This document shows, one piece after another, positions 7,516-15,190 of a stretch of 64,000 nt of DNA. Each line of letters begins with the position of its first letter. Position 1 is the stretch's first letter. The stretch is from contig NZ_SNZJ01000005.1 of the NCBI RefSeq assembly GCF_004363555.1, positions 184,358 to 248,357 on the forward strand, read 5' to 3'. The notes beneath the pieces were generated by a model. That model saw only the letters and a list, made by a program, of their open reading frames with translations. It searched no databases and was not told where the DNA came from. The translations under genes were made by a program, and so were the position numbers. Source of the stretch: Halomonas ventosae. Lineage in GTDB: Bacteria > Pseudomonadota > Gammaproteobacteria > Pseudomonadales > Halomonadaceae.

Positions 7516-9432
7516 TTACAAGTCTTGTTCTACGGTTCGCCTTGCTCTGCCTGCTCGACCCTGTTGCCGGCTCACCACAAAGCAGTAGCTGGCAATCACG
7601 GCGATCATCATTCCCCCCATCGCGTCAGCCAATGCCCCAGGCATAATCAGCATCAGTGCCGCGGCAAAAAGCAGCACCCTCAGATATAAATTCATCTGTA
7701 TCCAGAGCCAGCCGATGAGTGAGGCAGACAGGGCGATGACTCCAACAGTGGCTGCCAGGGAATTGAGGGTCATCTGCATTCCTGAACCGATACCGAGAAT
7801 GGAAGGCGCAAAAACGAACATGAAGGGCACGATAAAGCTTGCCAGCCCGAGCTTGAGGGCGGTCAGGCTGGTTCGCCAGGGGTCGGAGTTGGCAATGGCC
7901 GCTGCGGCATAGGAAGCCAGCGCAACTGGAGGCGTTATGGCGGAGACCCCTGCGCAGTACATGACGAACAGGTGGGCGGCCAGCACCGGTACTCCGAACT
8001 CGACGAGTCCTGGCGCCAGAAGAACAGCAAGAATGATATAGGCCGCCGGCGTCGGCATGCCCATCCCCAGGATTACCCCACACAGCATGGTCAATACCAG
8101 CAGTAGAGGTAGGCTCCCTTGGGAGATACCCAGCACGATCGAACTCATTCGCAGGCCGAGACCCGTCTGGGTGACAACTCCCACGATGATCCCCCCGACT
8201 GCGCTGGCGATAGTGATCTGCCCAATGATGCGGGGGGCATCGTTCATGGCCTGTAGGCAGTTCTTGAACAGCAGAGAACGGGATTCCTTCTCGAACACCA
8301 CCTGTGCCAGCACCAAGGAGCCAAGGGCATACAGGGCTGCCAAAGTTGGCGTATACCCGCTGGATAGCACGATGAGCATGACTATCACCGGAATCAGCAG
8401 GTAACCACGCTGCTTGAGCACCTGGAAGGCGCGCTCATCTGCGACCTCCGGGGCAAGCTCAAGCCGCTTGGCCTCGAAGTGGACCATCGCGATAACAGAA
8501 ATGAAGTAGAGCAGCGCAGGAATGATGGCGGCCCTGGCGATCTCGAGGTAAGGCATCCCGATGAATTCGGCCATGATGAAGGCTGCGGATCCCATCACCG
8601 GCGGCATGAACTGTCCACCCGACGAGGAGACGGCTTCCACGCCCGCGGCGAAACGCGGAGGAAACCCGGCCTTCTTCATGGTCGGTATCGTGAATGAGCC
8701 GGTGACCACGACATTGCCGGCAGAGCTCCCAGACAGTGACCCCATCAGAGCACTGGAGACGACAGCGGTCTTAGCCGCGCCGCCAGTGAACCGACCGGTC
8801 AGGCTCCGGGCAAGATCGGTGAAGAAGGTGCCGGCCCCGGACGAAACCAGAAACGCACCAAATAACACGAAGAGGAACACGTAGGTGGCAGTGACACGCA
8901 GTGGCGTGGTCCAGAGACCATCCTGGGTCAGGTAGGTCGTCTCGATGACAGCATCAAAACTGTAGCCACGATGCCACAGGACAGAAGGAAGGTAGTTGCC
9001 CCACAGCGCATAGACAATGGCAGTTGCTCCCAGGATCACGAGGGGCCAGCCGACAACGCGTCTTGCCGCCTCAAGAACGGTAAACACCAGAACAGAGCCG
9101 CTCAGGAGCTGAGGGGTGGTGAGCGGGTCGAAGTAGAGCATGCGCTGCTGCAGTTCAGCGGAATTCAGCGCGAGATAGGCACAGCCGCCTACCGCCATGG
9201 CGGTAAGCAGCAGGTCACGTACAACGAACAGGACCCCAACAGCCCCCGATGCCGGCTTGCGGTAGGTCCAGAATATGATCACCAGGGCAAACCCGAGGTG
9301 CACAGGCAAGTGCACTTCAGAGATGGGCGTCCCGAAGAAGGCCGTCATGATGTGGTAGAAGGACATGGCGACGGCCAATGCCGCGACCGCATGCTTCAAC
9401 CCTGAACGGAACGTATCGTGCGAGATAGTCAT
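7516..9432 (-). CDS. TRAP transporter fused permease (DctQ-DctM, TAXI type)
   Basis: A 638-residue inner-membrane protein. The N-terminal part (residues 1 to about 200) resembles the four-helix DctQ subunit and the rest the DctM subunit, with the typical glycine/proline segment GMGMPTPAAYIILAVLL and the motif AGVSAITPPVALASYAAAA. Such 4TM/12TM fusions pair with TAXI-type binding proteins, and a TAXI gene lies immediately upstream in the operon, 44 bases away. Together they should use a Na+ gradient to import an organic anion. The substrate is not deducible; the adjacent dehydrogenase suggests a hydroxy acid. Composition is less GC-rich than the core chromosome. Confidence 0.9.
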   Translation of the reverse strand: MTISHDTFRSGLKHAVAALAVAMSFYHIMTAFFGTPISEVHLPVHLGFALVIIFWTYRKPASGAVGVLFVVRDLLLTAMAVGGCAYLALNSAELQQRMLYFDPLTTPQLLSGSVLVFTVLEAARRVVGWPLVILGATAIVYALWGNYLPSVLWHRGYSFDAVIETTYLTQDGLWTTPLRVTATYVFLFVLFGAFLVSSGAGTFFTDLARSLTGRFTGGAAKTAVVSSALMGSLSGSSAGNVVVTGSFTIPTMKKAGFPPRFAAGVEAVSSSGGQFMPPVMGSAAFIMAEFIGMPYLEIARAAIIPALLYFISVIAMVHFEAKRLELAPEVADERAFQVLKQRGYLLIPVIVMLIVLSSGYTPTLAALYALGSLVLAQVVFEKESRSLLFKNCLQAMNDAPRIIGQITIASAVGGIIVGVVTQTGLGLRMSSIVLGISQGSLPLLLVLTMLCGVILGMGMPTPAAYIILAVLLAPGLVEFGVPVLAAHLFVMYCAGVSAITPPVALASYAAAAIANSDPWRTSLTALKLGLASFIVPFMFVFAPSILGIGSGMQMTLNSLAATVGVIALSASLIGWLWIQMNLYLRVLLFAAALMLIMPGALADAMGGMMIAVIASYCFVVSRQQGRAGRARRTVEQDL

Positions 9433-9476
9433 TGTCTCGGCCTCATGGACTTGCCCTGGCGGTTGGCGACGCTCGG

Positions 9477-10460
9477 TCAGTAGTTGTTGTTAATCTCGAC
9501 GCCGGCTTCCTCGTAGGCACGCACAGCGCCGGGATGCAGTTCGATGCCGGAGATATTCGCCATGTATTCCCCGGTCACCGGTGACATGGCGGCATGCACT
9601 CCACGGATGCGTTCGAGGTTGTCAAGCATGGTCTTGACGATCCAGTAGGCATCATCCTCGGACATGTCCTCATGGGAAAACAGGATCAGGTCGGAGGTTA
9701 CGGTAGGGATATCGACGTCCTGTCCCGGATAGCTTCCCGCCGGTATGGCGGAATAGGCGTATCCCGGGTTGATTTCGCTGATGCGCTGGAACTGGTCCTC
9801 GGGAAGCGGCAGCAGTTTCATGTCAATGGTGTGGAAGAGTTCGGTGAAGGTGCCGTTAGGATAACCCGACAGCAGGGTAAAACCTTCCAGGTTGCCATCC
9901 TTGATGGCATCCGAGGCAAAGCTGTGGCTTCCACGAGCGCAGTCGACATCATCCTCACTGATGCCCGCTGCCTTGAGCCGATCGACAAAGGCGGCCTGGG
10001 TCGAGTTACCGAGAGCCATACAGTTAACACTGACGCCGACCAGTTCCTCTACCGATTCGATGCCTGAATCCCTGGTGACTCCGACATGCTGATAGCTCGG
10101 AAACAGTGCAGCCAGAGCACGCACGTTGTTGATGGGTTCATTGAAGGGCTCGTCCCCCGCTTGGGCCACGGGGGGCACGGTGGAAGTAGTGACACCGAGA
10201 TCAGCCTGACCGGCACTGATCCGGGAGACGTTCGCTAGGCCCGCACCAACCTCGGCATTGGTGCGCGTACCTTCGCTGCTGAAGATTTCTGCAATGCCTG
10301 CGGAAATGGGATACCACGTACCACCAGGTGAGCCACTGAGCCAGCTCAGAGTATCTGGCTGTGCCTGTGCGGTGGACCCGAAGGCCAGTGCGATTGCGGT
10401 AATGCCAGCGAGTCCCGACCCTTTGAGAAAGGTCATTGAGCTTGTTGTTGTCTTCATCAT
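9477..10460 (-). CDS. TAXI-family TRAP solute-binding protein
   Basis: A 327-residue periplasmic receptor for the fused permease downstream. It begins with a Sec signal peptide (MMKTTTSSMTFLKG, hydrophobic core, then STAQAQ as likely cleavage site). The mature start LSWLSGSPGGTWYPISAGIA is the characteristic TAXI opening. I chose ATG 10460 (an adjacent ATG at 10457 is equally possible) because it gives a clean signal peptide and follows AAGAGAGA; the longer in-frame start at 10556 adds a charged non-signal segment. TAXI receptors bind glutamate-like or other carboxylates. It is the second gene of a four-gene operon under a divergent LysR. Confidence 0.9.
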   Translation of the reverse strand: MMKTTTSSMTFLKGSGLAGITAIALAFGSTAQAQPDTLSWLSGSPGGTWYPISAGIAEIFSSEGTRTNAEVGAGLANVSRISAGQADLGVTTSTVPPVAQAGDEPFNEPINNVRALAALFPSYQHVGVTRDSGIESVEELVGVSVNCMALGNSTQAAFVDRLKAAGISEDDVDCARGSHSFASDAIKDGNLEGFTLLSGYPNGTFTELFHTIDMKLLPLPEDQFQRISEINPGYAYSAIPAGSYPGQDVDIPTVTSDLILFSHEDMSEDDAYWIVKTMLDNLERIRGVHAAMSPVTGEYMANISGIELHPGAVRAYEEAGVEINNNY

Positions 10461-10578
10461 GTGATTTCTCTCTTGGCTGTGCTTCTTCTGCTTGCCCTGG
10501 CCTTCGAAAGGCAAGGGAGGAGTGATACCGCCACATGGACGGCAGGTCCCTTTCACCGAGTCACGGTGCTGTCCTTGT

Positions 10579-11490
10579 TTAGTCGACGGTTCGTCGAGAC
10601 TGGAGAAGCGACGTCAATTGACGATCACGTCGCTGGGAATGCTTTTCGAGACCTTCGGCGCCATAGGCTGCCTCAACACCCTCGATGACGTGCTCCACCA
10701 ACGCCTCATCCACCTCTGGGGCACCCAAGGATTTCCATCGGTAGATCTGGCTGTCACCGAGATTGGCCAGGTACTGCTGGATACCTCCACTGCCACCCCC
10801 CAGGTGGTAGGTCAGAAAGGGACCGTTGATGGCCCATCTCAATCCGGGTCCATCGGTGACCGCCTTGTCGATGTCCTCGACAGTGGCAACTCCCTCCTGA
10901 AGCAGGTAGAGCGCTTCGCGCCACAGCGCAGAGCTAAGACGGTTGGCCAAGTGGCCGACCATTTCCTTTTTGAGCACCACCGGTGACTTGCCATGGCTGG
11001 CGAAAAACGCCTTGACGGTATCGCAGGTCACAGCATCGACACCGAAAATCTCAACCAATGGCACGAGATGCGGTGGATTGTAGGGGTGGGCTATCACTAC
11101 TTTTCCGGGTCGGGCAGTGTCTGCGGCAAGATCGGAATGGGTCAGGGATGAGGTATTGCTGGCAATGATTGCCTCGGAGTCGGCGTAGTCTTGCAGATCC
11201 GCGATCAAGCGGCGCTTGAGAGTCAGATCCTCCGGGGCGCATTCGAGGATCAACGGAGCACCAGCCACGGCCTCCTCAAGGTCATTGCATATGCGAGGCT
11301 CGCGGACCGGGCTACCGAGGCTGGGGAAGTACGCTGCAATCCTGTCAAGCACGGACTGATGAGTGAGATCGCCATGGTTGTATACCACGACAGGAAGCCG
11401 CCGAGACAGGAAATAGGCCGCCCAGCTGGACCCTATGGTGCCGCAGCCGACGATGGCAAGAGGCGTGTCCTGGCTGAGCCTGATGGTCAT
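10579..11490 (-). CDS. 3-hydroxyacyl-CoA dehydrogenase-family NAD-dependent dehydrogenase
   Basis: A 303-residue cytoplasmic enzyme. The Rossmann motif IVGCGTIGSSWA places GxGxxG at residues 15-20. The segment ASNTSSLTHSDLA followed by HPYNPPHLVPLVEIF is diagnostic of the short HCDH group that includes L-carnitine dehydrogenase and related hydroxy-acid dehydrogenases. It should oxidise a beta-hydroxy acid or its CoA ester with NAD+. It is the first gene of the TAXI-TRAP operon, so its substrate is probably the imported compound. Length fits free-acid dehydrogenases better than multifunctional FadB-type enzymes. The carnitine assignment is possible but unproven. Confidence 0.8.
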   Translation of the reverse strand: MTIRLSQDTPLAIVGCGTIGSSWAAYFLSRRLPVVVYNHGDLTHQSVLDRIAAYFPSLGSPVREPRICNDLEEAVAGAPLILECAPEDLTLKRRLIADLQDYADSEAIIASNTSSLTHSDLAADTARPGKVVIAHPYNPPHLVPLVEIFGVDAVTCDTVKAFFASHGKSPVVLKKEMVGHLANRLSSALWREALYLLQEGVATVEDIDKAVTDGPGLRWAINGPFLTYHLGGGSGGIQQYLANLGDSQIYRWKSLGAPEVDEALVEHVIEGVEAAYGAEGLEKHSQRRDRQLTSLLQSRRTVD

Positions 11491-11584
11491 GGCGTGATCC
11501 TGTTGTTGTTATGTTCCTTTACTATGACGTCAGCTGGTAGTATTTTTCAAATTTAAATAATCGAAGCTTGGTTTTATTTTTTTT
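11491..11584. promoter_or_regulatory. Divergent LysR/dehydrogenase promoter region
   Basis: This 94-base AT-rich gap separates the divergent LysR gene and TAXI-TRAP operon, the normal place for a LysR operator and both promoters. It contains TTCAAATTTAAATAATCGAA, a loosely dyadic sequence at about 11547-11566. No unambiguous T-N11-A box was picked. Confidence 0.5.
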
Positions 11585-12505
11585 ATGGGAATTTCCATCA
11601 AACAGCTCAAGGCCTTCATCGAAATCTCCACCAGCGGGAGTTTCGTCGAGGCCTCTGAGAACCTGCACCTCTCCCAGCCGGCCTTGAGCATCTCCATCAA
11701 GAAACTCGAGAGTGTGGTGGGTGGGCCCTTGTTCAACCGTTCACGCAAAGGAATCCAGCTGACCCCGGAAGGAAAGCGCTTCCTGCCGGTGGCGATGCGG
11801 CTCGTCAGTGACTGGGACTCAGCCCTGGACGACCTCTCGAGGCTGTTCAACAAGCAGGTTGGCAGGGTCTCACTAGCGGCACTGCCGACGCTGGCAGCTG
11901 GCTTCTTGCCCGCAGTGCTGGCCGATTTCAAACAGCAATACCCGAACCTCGAGATTAGCGTGCATGATCTGCTGGCTAGCCAGATCGATGAGCTGGTCAG
12001 CGAGGGACGCGCTGACATTGGGCTTTCCGTTCAGCCACGCAATAGCGAGACAATGCAGTTCGAGCCGCTGATCGAGGACCACTTCGTGGCCGTCTGCCCG
12101 ACCGGTCACCCTCTGTTGCGCCAGGAAGAGGTGAGCTGGCATGAGCTACTGGCCTATCCGATCATCGATCTTTACAAGATGTCGAGTACACGCCAGGCCA
12201 TCGAGCGGGTACTTGGCGACTTGGGCCGCGAAATGGACCTATTCTGCGAGGTCAGCCAGATCGGAACAGTCGGGCGCATGGTGGCAGAAGGACTCGGTGT
12301 ATCGGCCCTTCCTTCATTGAGCTTCCTGCAGATTTCTAAGGAGGGACTGGGCTGGAGACCGCTGGTGTCTCCTCGCGTGCCTCGTCAGCTCGGTATCATC
12401 ACGCCCACACGTACCCCGCTTTCCGCCGCTGCCGAGGCAATGCTGAGCAAGATACGAGAGCACGTGAAGCTCGCCAAATGGGAAAGCGCGCCATTGCTGC
12501 AGTGA
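11585..12505 (+). CDS. LysR-family transcriptional regulator of the TAXI-TRAP operon
   Basis: A 306-residue regulator. Residues 1-60 form the winged helix-turn-helix (QLKAFIEISTSGSFVEASEN, then LSQPALSISIKKLE), and about 90-290 the periplasmic-binding-protein-like effector domain. It is divergent from, and 94 bases away from, the dehydrogenase-TAXI-TRAP-CMD operon, so by LysR convention it probably controls that operon in response to the imported substrate or a product. The ATG at 11585 follows a T-run without an obvious ribosome site, but it aligns with the usual LysR N-terminus. Length and domain order are normal. Confidence 0.85.
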   Translation: MGISIKQLKAFIEISTSGSFVEASENLHLSQPALSISIKKLESVVGGPLFNRSRKGIQLTPEGKRFLPVAMRLVSDWDSALDDLSRLFNKQVGRVSLAALPTLAAGFLPAVLADFKQQYPNLEISVHDLLASQIDELVSEGRADIGLSVQPRNSETMQFEPLIEDHFVAVCPTGHPLLRQEEVSWHELLAYPIIDLYKMSSTRQAIERVLGDLGREMDLFCEVSQIGTVGRMVAEGLGVSALPSLSFLQISKEGLGWRPLVSPRVPRQLGIITPTRTPLSAAAEAMLSKIREHVKLAKWESAPLLQ

Positions 12506-12696
12506 CTTCGGTAAGCAATCAACACAACCATGGACCACCTGAAATATTTCGTCAGAAGTTGAGCAGAACAGCCCCCCGCCTTTCCTCATCGGAGTAGCTT
12601 CGCTGCCTTTACTCTGCAACTCGCACCACGCAGCAGGTGCCGTTGGGAGGAGTCCGCACTCACTAGGAATGCGATCACCACTGGCGAATAACCATA
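12506..12696. other. Spacer between LysR and IS481 remnant
   Basis: About 190 bases without a supported gene or clear terminator. It joins directly to the transposase fragment, so it may hold decayed insertion-sequence DNA. Confidence 0.4.
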
Positions 12697-12842
12697 GATG
12701 CGAGAGAACCTATGCGCTGACCTACGAGAGCTCGGAACAACGAGGCCCGCGGCTGCCGGCCTGGCTGCACCAATACAACTGGCATCGGCCGCATGCCAGT
12801 TTGGATTACCACCCTCCGGGAATCCCGGTACGGTTCAGAACC
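12697..12842 (+). pseudogene. IS481-family transposase C-terminal remnant
   Basis: The plus strand encodes ERTYALTYESSEQR followed by LPAWLHQYNWHRPHASLDYHPP, the C-terminal end of IS481-type DDE transposases (ending YNWHRPHS-x-L-G-x-x-PP). The catalytic Asp residues and N-terminal helix-turn-helix are missing, and no full inverted repeats are seen, so the element is dead. It abuts the 3' end of the leftward orphan gene and may have changed that gene's C-terminus. It marks a junction between the TAXI-TRAP and beta-alanine cargo segments. Confidence 0.75.
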
Positions 12843-13364
12843 TCAATAATTCAAGAAAAGGTGGCCACCGGTGACACCATCCAGCAGCAGCGAATGATCC
12901 CCGTACTGCGGATGGTGGGTACTGACCTCCCATAGCGGTTTGCGCAGATGCAGTACCTTCTCGATGACCACCTCGGCGGAGTCGCGGCGTTTTAGCCCGT
13001 GTCGACGTGACTGCATCACGTGGCGCTTGGCGTGGCGCTCAAGCGATGCGTCGTCCAGCACCGGTGCTGGCAGATAGGCTCCCTCCAGCGCCTCCCCCAG
13101 CACTACCGACTCGATGGTCGTGCTCACGCCCTGGCAGCGATCCACGCAACAGTGCATGATCTCGCGGCGCTGGTGCAGGAACTTGCGGTATTCCCAGCCG
13201 AAAGAGCACAGCAGATAGGGAAAACCGATGGGTTTGACATCCTGGATCGAAAAGCCCTTGTCGATCTGCTGCACTCGCTCTGCCAGCCGCTCGAGGGGAA
13301 GCCTGGCATCCAGCCAGGCCTCCTTCTCCTCGGTTACGGCAGTGATCTGTTCGCTGCCTGCCAT
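12843..13364 (-). CDS. Unrecognised 173-residue protein coupled to the SSS symporter
   Basis: I do not recognise this family. The protein is soluble, with an N-terminal charged helix (EEKEAWLDARLPLERLAERV), a central aromatic/Cys-rich segment (FGWEYRKFLHQ, HCCVDRC) and a C-terminal beta-hairpin-like end (LLLDGVTGGHLFLNY). It is translationally coupled to the symporter gene: its ATG overlaps that stop codon as TAATG at 13364. It closes the bauA-mmsA-small protein-symporter operon, so it may assist transport or beta-alanine breakdown. An IS481 fragment lies immediately after the stop, so the last residues could derive from the insertion and the protein may be truncated. Confidence 0.55.
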   Translation of the reverse strand: MAGSEQITAVTEEKEAWLDARLPLERLAERVQQIDKGFSIQDVKPIGFPYLLCSFGWEYRKFLHQRREIMHCCVDRCQGVSTTIESVVLGEALEGAYLPAPVLDDASLERHAKRHVMQSRRHGLKRRDSAEVVIEKVLHLRKPLWEVSTHHPQYGDHSLLLDGVTGGHLFLNY

Positions 13365-14929
13365 TACGCTCCCCCACTGGATGAGAGCTTCAGGCTATAG
13401 GCCTCGTGGGACAGCGAGAAGTCCTGCTGCGATTTCATGCGGTTCGGCAGTGGCCGAAGCTCTGCCGTCTCGTCGATGGCCTGCAGGATGTGCGTCGGCA
13501 CCGGGTGAGTCGCCTGGGTCGCCAGACTGACCACGACCATGGTCAGGGACGACAGCACCACGCCCGCCAGCATGGGGTGGATCTCGGTCACGCCATCGAG
13601 GCCGAAGTACTGCCAGACGAAGGCCACGCTGCTGCCCACGATAATGGACGACAGTGCCCCGGGCGTGTTGGCCTTCTTCCACCATACCGCCGCCACGTAC
13701 GCCGGCAGGAAGGCGCTACCCAGCACGGACGTCGTGAACACCACCACCGCGAATACCGCAGGCGGCTCGAACAGCGCGATGAAGCCACACACCAGCCCCA
13801 CGGCCAACACGATGATCTGCGATACGCGCACCATCTGCTTTTCCTCCATGTCCGGATTGATGAACCGTTCATAGAGGTCGCGCGCCGCGATGCTGCCGGT
13901 CTGCAGCAGGATGGAATCCGCCGTGGACATGATGGCGGCCATGATGGCGGCCATGACGATGCCGACGATCGCGGACGGCAGCAGGTTCTGGGCCAGCGCG
14001 AAGATCGCCTGCTCCGGGTCGTCCAGGTCGGGCAGCACCAGAATGGCCAGCACACCCAGGATATACGGGGCGCTGACGAAGACCAGGTTCCAAAGTGTGG
14101 AGTAGACACCGGCCCGCCGGGCATGGAAGGGGTTACGCATCGCCATGTGACGCGTCACCACGTGCGGCCAGCCCATGTAACCGATGGAGAAGATCAACAC
14201 CGCCCCGATCACGATGCCCCATTGCCCCTCGTAGGCCAGATCCTTGCCCCATACGGAGAGCATGGTGGGATCCAGGTTCCCGATGGCCTCGTTGGCCGCT
14301 GTGAAGCCCCCCACGTGCTGCAGCGTGGCGGCCAGGATCCAGACGATCCCCACCAGCATCACGAAACTCTGCACCAGGTCGGTGTAAGCGACCGCCCCGT
14401 AGCCCCCCATCAGGGTGTAGGCGAGGATAACCAGCACCGCGATACTCAGCGCGACTTCGTAGGGCAAGCCCGTGACGAGCTCAAGGCCCTTGCCACCGGC
14501 GATGAACTGGGCCAGCACGTAAGCCCCCAGCAACACCACGGAGAGAATGGCCGAGAACAGCCGAATCCACTTGCTGGGATAGCGCTTCTCCAGGTACTCG
14601 ATCGAGGTCAGCGCGCCCATGATCTGGGAAAGCTTCCGCATGCGGCGACCGAGAACGGAGAGGTTGACCACCCCGCCGCCGATATCGCCCGCGGCATACC
14701 AGAAGCCGTAGTAGCCCTGGGTGTAGCCGAGGGAGCCGGCCCCCAGGAACATGTAGCCACTCATCGATGTGGACTGCATGGTCATGGCCGTGACCAGCGG
14801 CCCCACGTTGCGACCACTCAGGTAGTAGCCTTCCATGGAACTGGCCCCGCCGCGGCGCATGGCGATCACCCCGACCGCGATCATGGCCAGAAAGTACAGG
14901 CCCAAGAACAGCAGCACTGTGGGATCCAT
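13364..14929 (-). CDS. Sodium:solute symporter (SSS family)
   Basis: A 521-residue inner-membrane protein with the 13-helix SSS pattern. Recognisable segments are EGYYLSGRNVGPLVTAMTM near the N-terminus, LMGGYGAVAYTDLVQ about 185-200, and MAAIMAAIMSTADSILLQ about 325-342, which carries the Ser/Thr typical of the Na2 sodium site. It sits after an omega-aminotransferase and a semialdehyde dehydrogenase, so it probably imports their substrate, such as beta-alanine or another omega-amino acid, with Na+. A 45-residue membrane protein is encoded 46 bases upstream, and an orphan gene is coupled to its stop codon. Close families include PanF and PutP. Confidence 0.85.
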   Translation of the reverse strand: MDPTVLLFLGLYFLAMIAVGVIAMRRGGASSMEGYYLSGRNVGPLVTAMTMQSTSMSGYMFLGAGSLGYTQGYYGFWYAAGDIGGGVVNLSVLGRRMRKLSQIMGALTSIEYLEKRYPSKWIRLFSAILSVVLLGAYVLAQFIAGGKGLELVTGLPYEVALSIAVLVILAYTLMGGYGAVAYTDLVQSFVMLVGIVWILAATLQHVGGFTAANEAIGNLDPTMLSVWGKDLAYEGQWGIVIGAVLIFSIGYMGWPHVVTRHMAMRNPFHARRAGVYSTLWNLVFVSAPYILGVLAILVLPDLDDPEQAIFALAQNLLPSAIVGIVMAAIMAAIMSTADSILLQTGSIAARDLYERFINPDMEEKQMVRVSQIIVLAVGLVCGFIALFEPPAVFAVVVFTTSVLGSAFLPAYVAAVWWKKANTPGALSSIIVGSSVAFVWQYFGLDGVTEIHPMLAGVVLSSLTMVVVSLATQATHPVPTHILQAIDETAELRPLPNRMKSQQDFSLSHEAYSLKLSSSGGA

Positions 14930-14975
14930 GACTTGTCTCCTTGTATTGTCATTGTCGGATCAGAAACGACGCGCC

Positions 14976-15113
14976 TTATCCGCGGCTGTTGGACTCGTCA
15001 CGCTTGAGGCCCGGCCAGTCCCGGGTCACCCAGAGAAAGCCAAGCGTGTAGAGCACCCAGAAGATGGGCACCCCGATCACGAGCCAGGTAGTGGCAGTGG
15101 GCAATCCAAACAT
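14976..15113 (-). CDS. Small single-pass membrane protein, probable symporter accessory subunit
   Basis: A 45-residue protein with one hydrophobic helix (ATTWLVIGVPIFWVLYTLGF) followed by a basic cytoplasmic tail (RDWPGLKRDESNSRG). The ATG at 15113 has a strong ribosome site (AAGGAGAA, about 6 bases upstream), so this start is favoured over the long overlapping frame. It lies 46 bases before the SSS symporter in the same leftward operon. Several SSS and BCCT transporters have tiny one- or two-helix partners encoded next to them; that function is inferred from position only. Confidence 0.7.
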   Translation of the reverse strand: MFGLPTATTWLVIGVPIFWVLYTLGFLWVTRDWPGLKRDESNSRG

Positions 15114-15157
15114 CGCGCTTCTCCTTGGTTGTCGTGTTGTTGGCGAAGACTCGGAAA

Positions 15158-15179
15158 GGCAGGGTGCGACCACCCTGCC
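15158..15179 (-). terminator. Intercistronic hairpin after mmsA
   Basis: Arms GGCAGGGTG (15158-15166) and CACCCTGCC (15171-15179) pair perfectly around a 4-base loop, extendable by flanking GGAAA/TTTCC. It lies between the mmsA stop and the small membrane gene, so it may tune enzyme against transporter expression within one operon. Confidence 0.55.
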
Positions 15180-15190
15180 CGGCTTTCCCT

